This document shows positions 16,282 through 25,560 of a DNA stretch of 64,000 nucleotides, one piece after another. A model generated the notes under the pieces. That model searched no databases, was not told the origin of the DNA, and saw only the letters and a list, made by a program, of their open reading frames with translations. Made by a program: the position numbers and the translations under genes. Source of the stretch: Clostridium sp. C8-1-8 (GTDB lineage Bacteria; Bacillota; Clostridia; Clostridiales; Clostridiaceae); assembly GCF_009928445.1 (NCBI RefSeq), contig NZ_JAABNO010000025.1:17577-81576 (forward strand), read 5' to 3'. Numbering within the stretch: position 1 is the stretch's first letter; each line of letters begins with the position of its first letter.

Positions 16282-16679
16282 TCATAAAATAATTTCATAA
16301 TCAATGTGCTCACCCGAAAAAGCTGTATCATCTCTATTCTCCCTTCTTTGGCGAAGTTTAAAGCCGACACTTTCATAATTATGCTATGCTGAAATTAATT
16401 TGCCATTTGTGCTCACAACAATTTTTTTACACCACCATACTGAAAGATTCTACCAATAGCCTCCTGAAGTTGCATTTTCCCATAACCATTATCCTTGTCT
16501 CTGGTTGCAATGCAGTTATGTGCAATTGTCACATATTCCGGCATATTTCTAGGATCCCAAGATATATGTCCAATTGGCTCACCATCCAAAGTTGTAATAA
16601 AACCATATTTATCTGCAATTTCTAACTTATCAAAGAAAAAGTTATCAAAGTCGCTTATTTTCTTAAATTCTAGACTCAC
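16282..16679 (-). pseudogene. GNAT acetyltransferase broken by frameshift and stop
   Basis: GTG at 16679 after GAGGGGGG opens 88 codons (DGEPIGHISWDPRNMPEYV, DNGYGKMQLQEAIGRIF) that end at VKKLL. Loss of one base in the A7 run near 16425 restores KKIVVSTNGKLISA, then a TAG, then HNYESVGFKLRQRRENRDDT and SGEHIDYEIIL to a TGA at 16284..16282. Thus there are two lesions: a homopolymer frameshift and a CAG-to-TAG change. A Family B element lies upstream. Confidence 0.75.
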
Positions 16680-16794
16680 CTATTGTCCCCCCTCTATTAT
16701 GAAGTTTTTTCATAGGATACTTTACACTATCTTAATATAAATAATCTTCATAACAAATTACTATTTCCCTATTTCCCTATTACCCAAATTTGTC

Positions 16795-16925
16795 TCTAAT
16801 TTTATTGTAACATATTTTGTAAATCCTCTATTACTTATAATAGGGTATTTTCATCTATAAAAATAGCCTTAGGCTAGTTATATCAATGCCTAAGGCTAAA
16901 AGACTCTTTTATTTATTATATGGTT
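16795..16925 (-). promoter_or_regulatory. Family B hairpin-promoter element
   Basis: Minus-strand order: hairpin TTAGCCTTAGGCA...AGCCTAAGGCTA then TTTTTATAG, then TTTACAAAATATGTTACAAT (extended -10 with one change). It reads into the broken GNAT gene at 16679. Confidence 0.6.
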
Positions 16926-17247
16926 CATCATACTTTTACACTATATACCATTTTCAATTTAAGTATAATTGAAAATCTTAAGGAGTAATATGTAAGGTTT
17001 AATTATAGTTACAAATTCACAAAAGCAGGCAGTTACTAGCCTACTTAAGGATCTTTCGTTAAAACCCTTACTCTGCAAAACAAATATCCTTAATATTTCA
17101 TATTAGATAAGCTCTAATCAAGATACATATTATTTTTCCACTATGTTTTACTAATGCTTATACTATGGAAATGAAATTCAGTGGTGAGCAAGGTTTCGAT
17201 AACATTTCTTATATATAATGAAGGAAATTTTTCAATGTCCTACCTCT
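16926..17247. other. Intergenic spacer
   Basis: About 320 bp with no gene. A short plus-strand AAGGAGTAATATG is followed at once by TAA, so it encodes nothing. Confidence 0.35.
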
Positions 17248-18051
17248 TTATACAGCATGGTGCCTTCCTTTTGGCACTATGAAAGGAGAATGTGATACTG
17301 GGTCTTGTATAACTACACAATCTAATCCAAACACATTGCTAATTAATTCAGATGTTATAATATCTGACGGTATGCCTTGATCAATTAATTTTCCATTACG
17401 AAGAGCAAATATATAATCCGCATATCTGGCAGATAAGTTTATATCATGAAGTACCATTACAATAGTAGTGCCTCTTTTGCGGTTTAAATCAGTTAATAAA
17501 TCGAGAATCTCTACTTGATAGGCTATGTCAAGATAAGTAGTTGGCTCATCTAAAAGCAGTATATCGGTTTGTTGAGCAAGTGCCATAGCAATCCAAACTC
17601 TCTGACGTTGCCCACCAGACAGCTCATCAACGCTGCGGTTAGCAAGTTCTGTTATTCCCATTATTTCCAGTGCTTCTTCTACAGCTTCAAAATCCGTTTT
17701 ATCCATACTTTTCAAAAAGGATTGATATGGATATCTGCCTCTTGAAACTAAATCCCAAACAGTAATCCCCTCTGGAACTACTGGTGATTGAGGAAGTAAA
17801 CCTAAAACTTGTGCTAGTTGTTTAGAGGGCATTGAAGTAATCTTTTTGCCATCAATCATAACTTCACCTGACATAGGTTTAATAAGTCTAGCAAGTGTTT
17901 TCAGTAAAGTTGACTTACCGCATGCATTTGCACCTATAATAACACTTATTTTATTACTTGGAATAGTTACATCGATTCCATCAACTATGATCTTTTTGTC
18001 ATATCCAGTCACTATTTCCTTTGCTTCAAATAATGGTTGTTTTTTAGTCAT
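17248..18051 (-). CDS. Iron-siderophore ABC transporter ATP-binding protein
   Basis: 267 aa. Walker A GANACGKST (40-48), Q-loop LGLLPQSP, signature LSGGQ (144-148), Walker B ILLLDE (164-169) and the FecE/FhuC-type ending are present. The ATG shares one base with the permease stop (TAATG). It drives the two-permease importer encoded just upstream. The C-terminal DPVSHSPFIVPKG is typical of siderophore ATPases. Confidence 0.93.
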   Translation of the reverse strand: MTKKQPLFEAKEIVTGYDKKIIVDGIDVTIPSNKISVIIGANACGKSTLLKTLARLIKPMSGEVMIDGKKITSMPSKQLAQVLGLLPQSPVVPEGITVWDLVSRGRYPYQSFLKSMDKTDFEAVEEALEIMGITELANRSVDELSGGQRQRVWIAMALAQQTDILLLDEPTTYLDIAYQVEILDLLTDLNRKRGTTIVMVLHDINLSARYADYIFALRNGKLIDQGIPSDIITSELISNVFGLDCVVIQDPVSHSPFIVPKGRHHAV

Positions 18052-19082
18052 TACGCTTGACCCCTCCTATTCATAAGTATTAATAGAAATAGCATATATG
18101 GAGCTCCTAATATTCCCGTTACTACACCTACAGGAAATCTTGTACCAAAGGCAAACTGACCGATCATATCTGCTCCAAGTACTAATAATGCTCCAACTAA
18201 ACCTGAGGATAAAACATTTGGTGATCCTAGTCCAACAAGCCTAGCTGCTATGGGGCCAGATAAAAAGGCAACAAAAGCTATAGGTCCTGTAACGGCAGTT
18301 GCAAAGGCAATTAAAAATACTGCACTTAGGATTAGCACAATACGTACTAAATTTATTTTAATACCGAGTGTAGTTGCAAACTCATCTCCCAGTTCTAATA
18401 TTTGAAGCTGTTTTGATAGAAGTAAGATAGTAATTCCAAATATAACTACAACGATAAATAAAGTTGGGACATCTTCAATGCTCATTCCGTTTAGACTTCC
18501 ACTCAGCCATCTAAGGGCAGTTGGAACATCATTTTGTGAAGCTCTAGCTAGCAAATATGATATAAGTGCATTTATCATTGCCTGCATTCCAATTCCTATA
18601 AGTATCAATCTGCCCCCTGAAAAGCCTGAGCCTTTTGATAACAAGTATATAAGTGCTGCTACTATTATTCCACAAACAACAGCTGCTATAGAAACACTGC
18701 TTCCACTTACACGAAGCACTAATATACAAAAAACTGCCGCAACACTAGAACCTGAACTTATACCTATTACATCAGGACTAGCCAAAGGGTTTCTCAACAT
18801 AGTTTGAAAGGTATTTCCCGCTATACCAAAAGCTAATCCAGCTAAAAGCCCACAAAGCATTCTTGGCAAACGTAGTGTTGCTATCGCGAAGGTGGCGTCC
18901 TTTACTTTCTCTCCAGTGAGAACCCTAAAAACTGTATTCAAATCATAAGTAGTTTTTCCATATGAAAGCATCATGGTACAAATGCCTATTGTTAAAATAA
19001 GCAAAATTATATTAACACTAATCAAGCGAGTTTTTCTTCTAGTATAACCTTGTCTAATCATAGCGTGATTACTTTGCATCAT
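18051..19082 (-). CDS. Iron-siderophore ABC transporter permease (FecCD family)
   Basis: 343 aa with about nine to ten membrane segments. FecCD signatures RLPRMLCGLLAGLAFGIAGN, NPLASPDVIGISSGSS and GPIAFVAFLSGPIAARLVG are present. It overlaps the preceding permease gene by four bases (ATGA). It pairs with the other permease as a heterodimer channel for ferric siderophore. Confidence 0.93.
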   Translation of the reverse strand: MMQSNHAMIRQGYTRRKTRLISVNIILLILTIGICTMMLSYGKTTYDLNTVFRVLTGEKVKDATFAIATLRLPRMLCGLLAGLAFGIAGNTFQTMLRNPLASPDVIGISSGSSVAAVFCILVLRVSGSSVSIAAVVCGIIVAALIYLLSKGSGFSGGRLILIGIGMQAMINALISYLLARASQNDVPTALRWLSGSLNGMSIEDVPTLFIVVVIFGITILLLSKQLQILELGDEFATTLGIKINLVRIVLILSAVFLIAFATAVTGPIAFVAFLSGPIAARLVGLGSPNVLSSGLVGALLVLGADMIGQFAFGTRFPVGVVTGILGAPYMLFLLILMNRRGQA

Positions 19083-20077
19083 ATAGCTTTCACCTTCGCT
19101 TTCCTAGCAATGATAATAAGAATTGGTGCTCCTAAGAAGGCAGTAATAATACCTACCTGCACTTCACCTGGGCTTCCAATTACTCTTCCTAAAACATCTG
19201 AAATTATTAAAAGTGCTGCTCCTCCAATAGCTGACAGAGGAACTATACCCTTTAGATTCGAACCAAAAATAAGACGTATGCTATGAGGTATCATTAACCC
19301 TATAAACCCAATAGGTCCAGCAATTGCAGTAGTTGCACCACATAGTATCACTCCTGCAACAGCACATATAATTCTTATAATACCTATATTTACACCTAGA
19401 CCAGTTGCAACCTCATCTCCTAAAGCTAAAACATTTAGAGCTGGTGTTACTACTACACTTATTATCAATCCAACTATCATAAAAGGTAGTATTAAACGAA
19501 TGCTATCCCAAGTTGCGCCACTTACACTGCCAACCTGCCAAAATCTAAATGTATCCATAGCCGCACTTCTAGGAAGTATAATTGCACTTACTAATGATGA
19601 TAAGACCGCACTAGTAGCAGCACCTGCTAAAGCAAGTTTTATTGGAGTCATGCCTCCACTTCCTATAGATGCAACACCATAAACAAATACTGAGGTTATA
19701 GCTGCTCCAGCTAATGCAATCCAAATATATTGATTTGGCGTATTTATATTAAAAAATGCTATCCCAATCACAACAAATAAAGAAGCCCCTGTATTAACTC
19801 CTAAGATACTTGGGTCTGCTATTGGATTTCTAGTTATTGATTGCATAAGGGCTCCTGATATTCCAAGAGAAGCCCCTGCCATAATACTAAAAATTGTTCT
19901 TGGGATACGCTCACGAACCACTAATGCTGAAAAAGACATATCCTGACTATTTAGCAAAGCATTTATTGCCTGACTAAAACCTATGTTTTTTGACCCTAAT
20001 GCCAATGATGCAAGTACACACATGGCTAGAAGAATAAAGCCTACTAAATATATACCTACTATCTTTGTTAATCTCAT
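19079..20077 (-). CDS. Iron-siderophore ABC transporter permease (FecCD family)
   Basis: 332 aa, about nine to ten membrane segments. It has RIPRTIFSIMAGASLGISGA, NPIADPSILGVNTGAS and GPIGFIGLMIPHSIRLIFG, the FecCD coupling-loop signatures. It overlaps the binding-protein gene by four bases. First of the two permeases in the operon. Confidence 0.93.
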   Translation of the reverse strand: MRLTKIVGIYLVGFILLAMCVLASLALGSKNIGFSQAINALLNSQDMSFSALVVRERIPRTIFSIMAGASLGISGALMQSITRNPIADPSILGVNTGASLFVVIGIAFFNINTPNQYIWIALAGAAITSVFVYGVASIGSGGMTPIKLALAGAATSAVLSSLVSAIILPRSAAMDTFRFWQVGSVSGATWDSIRLILPFMIVGLIISVVVTPALNVLALGDEVATGLGVNIGIIRIICAVAGVILCGATTAIAGPIGFIGLMIPHSIRLIFGSNLKGIVPLSAIGGAALLIISDVLGRVIGSPGEVQVGIITAFLGAPILIIIARKAKVKAI

Positions 20078-21102
20078 TTTACTTTATCTGCTGCCTTTCC
20101 AATTATCGCTAAATATTCGTCTATCGTTGCTGGAATAGATAACGCACTTGGAGTTGCAGATGCTGCAAGAGCTGACCCATCTTCAATAAGTGCAACAGCA
20201 CCATTTTTAATTGCTGGAAGTGTTCCTAATAACTTATCAGCTTGAAGTTGTTTTAATAATGTATCATTTCCATAAGCCACAATTAGATCTACATCAGTTA
20301 ATTTATCAATATTTTCAGAGCTAATTGTAAGAGCGAAACTGTTTGAATCCTTTGCAAGTTTCTTAACGCTATCAGCCTCTACTAATCCAAAATCATTTAG
20401 ATATGCTGCACGAGGATCTGTTGAAGTGTATATGTAGAACTTACCTAAATCTGTAGGGCTAAAGTAACAGAAGGCAACCTTTTTACCTTTAATGTTAGGG
20501 TACTTGGCAACTTTTTCTGCTATCAATTTTTCTAAATCTGAAACTAATTTTTCTCCTTCAGCTTTCTTTCCTATTGCAGTTGCATTAGTTTTTATCTGAT
20601 CTCTCCAGTAGGTTTGCCATGCAAGCTTTGGATACGCTACCACGGGAGCTATTTTACTTAACATATCATATTCTTCTTGTTTAATTCCTGAGTAAGCTGC
20701 CAAAATAACATCTGGCTTAGCATTGCTAATAGCCTCATAATCTAAACCGTCAACGTCGTCAAAAACAACTGGTTTGTCCACTCCTAATTGCTTATATTTT
20801 TCTGCTGTCCAAGGTAATAAACCGTTGGCATCTGTTTTACCATAGTTAGCCTTAGATATACCAGCTGGTACAACTCCTAATGCTAAAGGTGTGTCTTGAT
20901 TACTCCAAGAAATTGCTACTACCTTTTCTGGTTTTTGTTTTATTACAGTTTCTCCGAATGCATGTTTAATTGTAATTGGATAAGTGGCAGAAGTAGTTTT
21001 CACCTCATCAGATTTAACCTGAGTTTTTTCCGCCGTACTTGAGCATCCTGTTACTAACAGTGCACAAGCTAGAATTAAAGAACTTATTGTTTTTAGTTTC
21101 AT
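20074..21102 (-). CDS. Iron-siderophore substrate-binding lipoprotein
   Basis: The start chosen is ATG at 21102 after GGGAGGATAATT; seven further upstream codons lack a ribosome site. The lipobox LVTGC places the lipidated Cys at residue 20. The body has the FhuD/FecB type III binding-protein pattern: GETVIKQKPEKVVAISWSNQ, GLDYEAISNAKPDVILA and a closing LSIPATIDEYLAIIGKAA. First gene of the import operon, under a Fur-box-like site. Confidence 0.92.
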   Translation of the reverse strand: MKLKTISSLILACALLVTGCSSTAEKTQVKSDEVKTTSATYPITIKHAFGETVIKQKPEKVVAISWSNQDTPLALGVVPAGISKANYGKTDANGLLPWTAEKYKQLGVDKPVVFDDVDGLDYEAISNAKPDVILAAYSGIKQEEYDMLSKIAPVVAYPKLAWQTYWRDQIKTNATAIGKKAEGEKLVSDLEKLIAEKVAKYPNIKGKKVAFCYFSPTDLGKFYIYTSTDPRAAYLNDFGLVEADSVKKLAKDSNSFALTISSENIDKLTDVDLIVAYGNDTLLKQLQADKLLGTLPAIKNGAVALIEDGSALAASATPSALSIPATIDEYLAIIGKAADKVK

Positions 21103-21160
21103 AATTATCCTCCCAATTGTCATATAATTTTCAATTGAACTTTTATTATCATATGTTACT

Positions 21161-21179
21161 AATAATGATTTTCATTTGA
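21161..21179 (-). promoter_or_regulatory. Fur-box-like operator of the siderophore operon
   Basis: AATAATGATTTTCATTTGA on the plus strand is close to the Fur consensus GATAATGATAATCATTATC. It lies about 60 bp upstream of the binding-protein start, where the operon promoter is expected. This fits iron-dependent repression. Confidence 0.65.
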
Positions 21180-21612
21180 ATTCCTGTATCATTATATAAT
21201 TCCACGTAAAACTTGTCAATTAAATATTGATAAGTTTTTATCAAAATACTTTAAAAAAAGTTGTTAAAGCTACGTAAAATTAGCTTTTTCTTATGCTACT
21301 TTATTTTTACTTATAAAAAAGTTGCTGAAGGTAGTTTTTTTGTCCATCTGCCTTTTCTGAAGCTGTGTGAAGAAGTTCTGGTAGGAAACATCATTAATGA
21401 TTATTTTTAAGTTTTTAACTCTCACAAAAAAGAAGAATTTTAACTATAGAGTGATAATATATATTTAATTTTTACAAATTAGAAAGGAAATGATTATTTG
21501 AAATAAAAAGAGCTCCTTACTCAACTATTAAGTTATAGATGTCAGATAATACCCTGAAGCCGGGATTATCCAACATGCATAGCTTAAGTTTTCGTAACAG
21601 AACTCTTTATTA
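21180..21612. other. Intergenic region with Family E and Family D copies
   Basis: A Family E copy lies at about 21316-21400 (CATCTGCCTTTTCTGAAGCT, then GAAGAAGTTCTGGTAGGAAAC). A Family D copy lies at 21512-21608 with arms CTCAACTATTAAGTTATAGATG and CATGCATAGCTTAAG...GTAACAGAAC. No gene is seen. Confidence 0.5.
21512..21608. repeat. Family D inverted-repeat element
   Basis: Terminal inverted arms (AACTATTAAGTTATAGATG and CATGCATAGCTTAAGTT) enclose an inner CCCTGAAGCCGGGATTATCC loop. Inverted relative to the 43.8-44.0 kb copies. Confidence 0.6.
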
Positions 21613-21714
21613 TCAAGCTTTAAGTATTCCTTCTTCCATTTTAGCTGAAGATTTTTCTAAATCTTTTTCATATACATTAGTATTTATAGCATCCGTAAAT
21701 TTATCTTAAGACAT
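21613..21714 (-). pseudogene. Possible small gene with early nonsense codon
   Basis: An ATG at 21714 preceded by AGGAG opens MS, then TAA, then a clean frame DKFTDAINTNVYEKDLEKSS and AKMEEGILKA to TGA. The composition after the stop is protein-like (Lys/Glu-rich helix). It may be a 33-codon gene with a GAA-to-TAA change, or the tail of a lost gene. Family unknown. Confidence 0.3.
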
Positions 21715-21755
21715 TATTATATAACTCCTGTACTTAATTCATTTATTCAAAAAAA

Positions 21756-22529
21756 TTATTTTTTGATAAATGACGCCAATTTGTCATATAACATATCATC
21801 CATCTTGTTTATAACTTCAGGCTTTCTAGCTGGCGCCCACTTAGTATAGTAGAAGTCAAGGTATGTATTACAATTACCTTTTTCTCTTCCCTTTGTATCA
21901 AAATGATTTTCTGGATTATTTACTGTTTCTATTATCTCTTCTTTTTCTTCAGTTGTTAGTTTTCTATAGGTATCATAATGTACAATTCCAGAACCTTTAA
22001 GTCTCCCACTTTTATGGTGCTGTGCTTTGTTTTTATCTTCATAACCAAGTAATAAAGCAGTAACGGGGAAGAAGTGTTTATCAGGTAGATTTAATTCTTC
22101 ATACATATCAACAAGATTTTTACGATATAAATTGTGTATACTATTTGTACAAAGAGTCCCTATTTCAAGAGAAGTCGCTGCAATAACAGCAGTCTGAGCT
22201 GCTAAAACAGCATCAGTATGTGCTGATAAGTAACTGAATAAATTATCATTATCGCTTTCATATCCTAAGTGCTCTCCTATATCATGTATTCTATTAAAAT
22301 CAACGCAGAATAGTAGTGCAATTGGTGCTTTATAACCACACCTAATGATTTTTTGCACATTCTCCTCTCCTCTTATTACTATAATTGAATAGCTTTGTCT
22401 ATTTGAGGCATTTTGAGCGTTAACACAAGCATCTAAGATAGTTTTAAGTTTCTCCTCTTCAATAGGCTCTGGTGTAAAATTGCCATGTACAGCATGTAGG
22501 TTGTATATTGTTTCTAATACTTGATTCAT
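21756..22529 (-). CDS. Nitroreductase family protein
   Basis: The start chosen is ATG at 22529 after AGAGGAG; the frame extends 28 codons upstream without a ribosome site. 257 aa. FMN-binding blocks are recognisable: CVNAQNASNRQSYSIIVI, AHTDAVLAAQTAVIAATSLEIGT and PVTALLLGYED. Predicted flavin-dependent NAD(P)H oxidoreductase; the C-terminal 60 residues include DTYRKLT and EKGNCNTYLDFYYTKW. Confidence 0.88.
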   Translation of the reverse strand: MNQVLETIYNLHAVHGNFTPEPIEEEKLKTILDACVNAQNASNRQSYSIIVIRGEENVQKIIRCGYKAPIALLFCVDFNRIHDIGEHLGYESDNDNLFSYLSAHTDAVLAAQTAVIAATSLEIGTLCTNSIHNLYRKNLVDMYEELNLPDKHFFPVTALLLGYEDKNKAQHHKSGRLKGSGIVHYDTYRKLTTEEKEEIIETVNNPENHFDTKGREKGNCNTYLDFYYTKWAPARKPEVINKMDDMLYDKLASFIKK

Positions 22530-22777
22530 TATTATTCTCCTCTTTATATCTGGTGTAGTCGCTTGTACACCGATTGATTTTCTTTGTTTTGTATCTAGAC
22601 TACATATAAACAATGTAGTCTATAATTTATCTAACTACTTGAATGTAATTTCTTTCATTATTATTTCTATATTTTTTAGCAAATAGGATAATTGTTCTAT
22701 GCATAGGTAACTTATTTTCTCTATTTGAATCATCTACCTCATAATAACAAAATGAACATGACAATAGTTTGTCATGT

Positions 22778-23680
22778 TCATTTATATTTATTTAAAATAT
22801 TTTCTACACGAATTTTTAAATCTTCTATAACATGTTTTGGCGATAGAACTTCTACCTTATCCCCCATACTTAGTATAAGTTGAATTATAAATTCATATTT
22901 TATATAAGGCATATCTACCTTTATTCGATTATCATCTGTTATTTCATAGGAACTAACTTCAATATAATCTATCAACTTATATTCAAGAGAACGATCAATT
23001 AGCATAGTTACAGTATATGTATCATTAAAAAAATCCTTTTTTTCAAGCTTCTCCTCTGGAATCTCTCGAACATTGAAGATAGTGTCTGATAATCTAATAT
23101 CCGCCATTCGTGTAAGCTTATATAATATAAAATCATTATCCTCCTTACAGAATCCCAAAACATTCCATGCAGATAATCTAAATATCACAAGATACGGTTC
23201 TATATTCTTTTCAGAGATTCCCTCTTTTGAATAATACCGAAAAAACAATTCTCTTCTTTCATCTATCGCTTTTCTTGTTAATTCAATTTTTTCCTTTAAG
23301 CTAGCTTGATGAAATGAGGCCAAGTCAATAATAATGTTGTTAATCGATATAACATCTTCTTTTTTTGGGTTAAGCTTTTCTAAAAGTAAATCAATGTTCT
23401 TATCTATAAACATACTTTGTATGCTTTTTAATCCGATTAAAATACTCTCAAGCTCATTTTTTGTTAATACACTTTTATCTAGTTTGTATTCCTTAACAAT
23501 TCCTATCCCACCATCTCCGCCTTGAAAAGTTATAATTGGTACTCCTGCTTTGCAAATATCTTCAATATCTCTATAAATAGTACGTATTGATACTTCAAAT
23601 TTTTCAGCCAGATATTTAGCTTTTATTTTTTCATTATTTAATAGAATTGTTATTATCCCAAGTAAACGATCAACCTTCAA
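22778..23680 (-). CDS. YafY-type transcriptional regulator, HTH plus WYL domain
   Basis: The start is TTG at 23680, ten bases after GAGGAG. 300 aa. An HTH (IKAKYLAEKFEVSIRTIYRDIEDI) at residues 17-45 is followed by a WYL domain (residues about 135-215) and a WCX-like C-terminus. It lies upstream of the nitroreductase on the same strand, 250 bp away, so it may regulate it. Ligand unknown. Confidence 0.9.
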   Translation of the reverse strand: MKVDRLLGIITILLNNEKIKAKYLAEKFEVSIRTIYRDIEDICKAGVPIITFQGGDGGIGIVKEYKLDKSVLTKNELESILIGLKSIQSMFIDKNIDLLLEKLNPKKEDVISINNIIIDLASFHQASLKEKIELTRKAIDERRELFFRYYSKEGISEKNIEPYLVIFRLSAWNVLGFCKEDNDFILYKLTRMADIRLSDTIFNVREIPEEKLEKKDFFNDTYTVTMLIDRSLEYKLIDYIEVSSYEITDDNRIKVDMPYIKYEFIIQLILSMGDKVEVLSPKHVIEDLKIRVENILNKYK

Positions 23681-23706
23681 TTACAAACAGCTCCTCTATA
23701 ACAGGT

Positions 23707-23733
23707 GGGACAGAAGCTCCGTCCCCCTGTCCC
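23707..23733. repeat. Family A palindrome, canonical copy
   Basis: GGGACAGAAGCTCCGTCCCC then CTGTCCC. It ends one base before the stop of the alpha/beta hydrolase gene at 23734. Confidence 0.8.
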
Positions 23734-24369
23734 TTACTCTAGAATCCCTTTAATTGTCTCATATAGTTGCCTTGGATTCTCTATCATAATCATATGACAT
23801 GAGTTTTTTATAAATCTCAATTCTAATTTTGCTAATATCTCATTGGATAAATTTAAGTCATTAATTTTATCACCGTATTCTGGTTGATTTCTATCTCCAT
23901 AGATAGCATATACTTTTTGTGTAAGTCCCTTAAGATATTTTGTATAGTCAAATTCATCTTGAATAGCTTCAAACAATTTTGCTGTATAAAACTTTCTTTC
24001 CTTCTGGAACATTGGAAGAATATCTTCTCCAAATTCCTTCGTATGCTCTGGAGTCATAAGGTTTCTGTAAAACTCCTTAGCTGGCTTTAAATTCGTATCT
24101 AGATAAATTATCTTATCAAACTTCATTTTATATTTTGAAGCTAATTGCAGCGCAATTATTCCTCCAAGACTATGACCAATTACAGCTTGGTATGATTGAT
24201 GATGATAATTTTCATAAACCCATTTGCTAATATCCTCTACTTCATTTGCTCTTAATGTAATATCATGTGGATATTCTACATAGTCTACTTCAAAGTCTTC
24301 TAGATAGGATTTAAAATAATCCCATATTTTATTAGTACAATTTACGCCATAAAGCATTAATAATCTCAT
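23734..24369 (-). CDS. Alpha/beta hydrolase
   Basis: 211 aa, ATG at 24369 after AGAGGTAC. The nucleophile elbow is GHS67LGG. An Asp candidate follows in AIYGDRNQPEYGDKIN, and the C-terminal His is in KNSCHMIMIENP. The protein is compact with no obvious lid. Substrate unknown, probably a small ester. Confidence 0.85.
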   Translation of the reverse strand: MRLLMLYGVNCTNKIWDYFKSYLEDFEVDYVEYPHDITLRANEVEDISKWVYENYHHQSYQAVIGHSLGGIIALQLASKYKMKFDKIIYLDTNLKPAKEFYRNLMTPEHTKEFGEDILPMFQKERKFYTAKLFEAIQDEFDYTKYLKGLTQKVYAIYGDRNQPEYGDKINDLNLSNEILAKLELRFIKNSCHMIMIENPRQLYETIKGILE

Positions 24370-24404
24370 ATTTGTACCTCTATAAAATCCTATTTGTCCT
24401 TATC

Positions 24405-24450
24405 TAATTATAACATATTCTGTAAATACACTATTACTTATGATACGGTC
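24405..24450 (-). promoter_or_regulatory. Family B promoter half
   Basis: Only the promoter half is present: TTTACAGAATATGTTATAAT on the minus strand, with the TGTTATAAT extended -10, about 45 bp from the hydrolase start. The hairpin half is missing. Confidence 0.55.
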
Positions 24451-24529
24451 TTTCTATATACAATTAAATAGTATTTCTTACAATTGACAATCAGTTAATT
24501 AGAGACATATATTTTAACAGACCATAAAA

Positions 24530-24554
24530 AAGACTAGCCTCTATAGCTAGCCTT
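24530..24554 (-). terminator. Terminator of the Rpn-family gene
   Basis: Minus-strand AAGGCTAG...CTAGTCTT followed by TTTTTATGG, just past the stop at 24561. Confidence 0.7.
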
Positions 24555-24560
24555 AAATCA

Positions 24561-25385
24561 TTAGTTTTTAGTATCATTATTTCTAAGTTTCTTTATTTGT
24601 TCTACTGATAATCCTGTTTTTTTAGAAATTGTTTCATCATCTAAGATATCCAGTAAGTTTTTCGCAACTTCTATTTTTCCTTCTTCTCTTCCCTCTTGCC
24701 TTCCTTCTTCTCTCCCTTCTTCTATTTTTTCTCTATCTCTTTCCAATAAAGTCATAAACTCCACCTCCACTGAAATATCATTTTTAACTTCTTGCACCCT
24801 TTTATGTATGCTTTTAACAAGATTTCCTTTAGCACTCTTTGCTATAGAATCTGTTGAACTTTCTACATACCCTAGAAACTCCAATAACTCTTCATTTAAA
24901 TCCTTCATAAATCCTTTTGTATTTAATACTATTTTCTGTGCCTCATCGTTTAACATTATACTATTATCTTCTAAACATATATTTTGAAAAGTATATTTAT
25001 GTCGCCCTTTGTTAAACAAATCAAATGTACAGATAAATATTATAAAACTTTTTGCAAGCTTTCTATAATCTTCACCTTTACTTATTAAATCTAAATCTAT
25101 GCTACCTTGATAGTATCTTAGTCTTTTTGGTAAATTTTTATGTTTCCCACGCTGCATTTCAACATTATAAATTGTGTTTTTTTCATCTTTTACATAAACA
25201 TCAAGTCTAATGCCTTTACTTTCAAGTAATAGATCTATGGTTTTCTGCTCTTCAACCATTTCAACTTTTTCTATCTCTATTTCTAAGATCTTTTCCAATA
25301 ATTCTTTGCAGATATTCTTGTCGCTCATTACCTTTGCAAAAAGAAAATCATCTTCCAGATTTAATTCTTTTAAAGTTTTATTCAT
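24561..25385 (-). CDS. Rpn family PD-(D/E)XK nuclease/transposase-like protein
   Basis: 274 aa, ATG at 25385. The nuclease core is in residues 40-70: a KTIDLLLESKGIRLDVYVKD segment, then NTIYNVEMQRGKHKN, giving the D...ExQ metal-binding pattern. A Glu/Gly/Arg-rich repeat (EEGREEGRQEGREEG) near residue 230 and the end VAKNLLDILDDETISKKTGL are typical. RpnA-type proteins are DNA nucleases that promote RecA-independent recombination. A second, broken copy is at 51.9 kb. Confidence 0.88.
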   Translation of the reverse strand: MNKTLKELNLEDDFLFAKVMSDKNICKELLEKILEIEIEKVEMVEEQKTIDLLLESKGIRLDVYVKDEKNTIYNVEMQRGKHKNLPKRLRYYQGSIDLDLISKGEDYRKLAKSFIIFICTFDLFNKGRHKYTFQNICLEDNSIMLNDEAQKIVLNTKGFMKDLNEELLEFLGYVESSTDSIAKSAKGNLVKSIHKRVQEVKNDISVEVEFMTLLERDREKIEEGREEGRQEGREEGKIEVAKNLLDILDDETISKKTGLSVEQIKKLRNNDTKN

Positions 25386-25560
25386 AATATTACCCTTACC
25401 CTATTCTTGCCGTTATCTTTTGTTTTCATTATTAACAACATTATATAGAATTAAGCATTTTGTTTCAATATACTCTGATAAAATCATCTCTCTATTTATT
25501 AATTACTATTAATATCACTCAACCTTAAATTGGAACTTGTATAACTGTCCCAGTCAGTAT

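Noticed and set aside
21180..21612. Riboswitch upstream of the siderophore operon
   Set aside because: The leader is short and a Fur-box-like site explains regulation; no known riboswitch fold seen.
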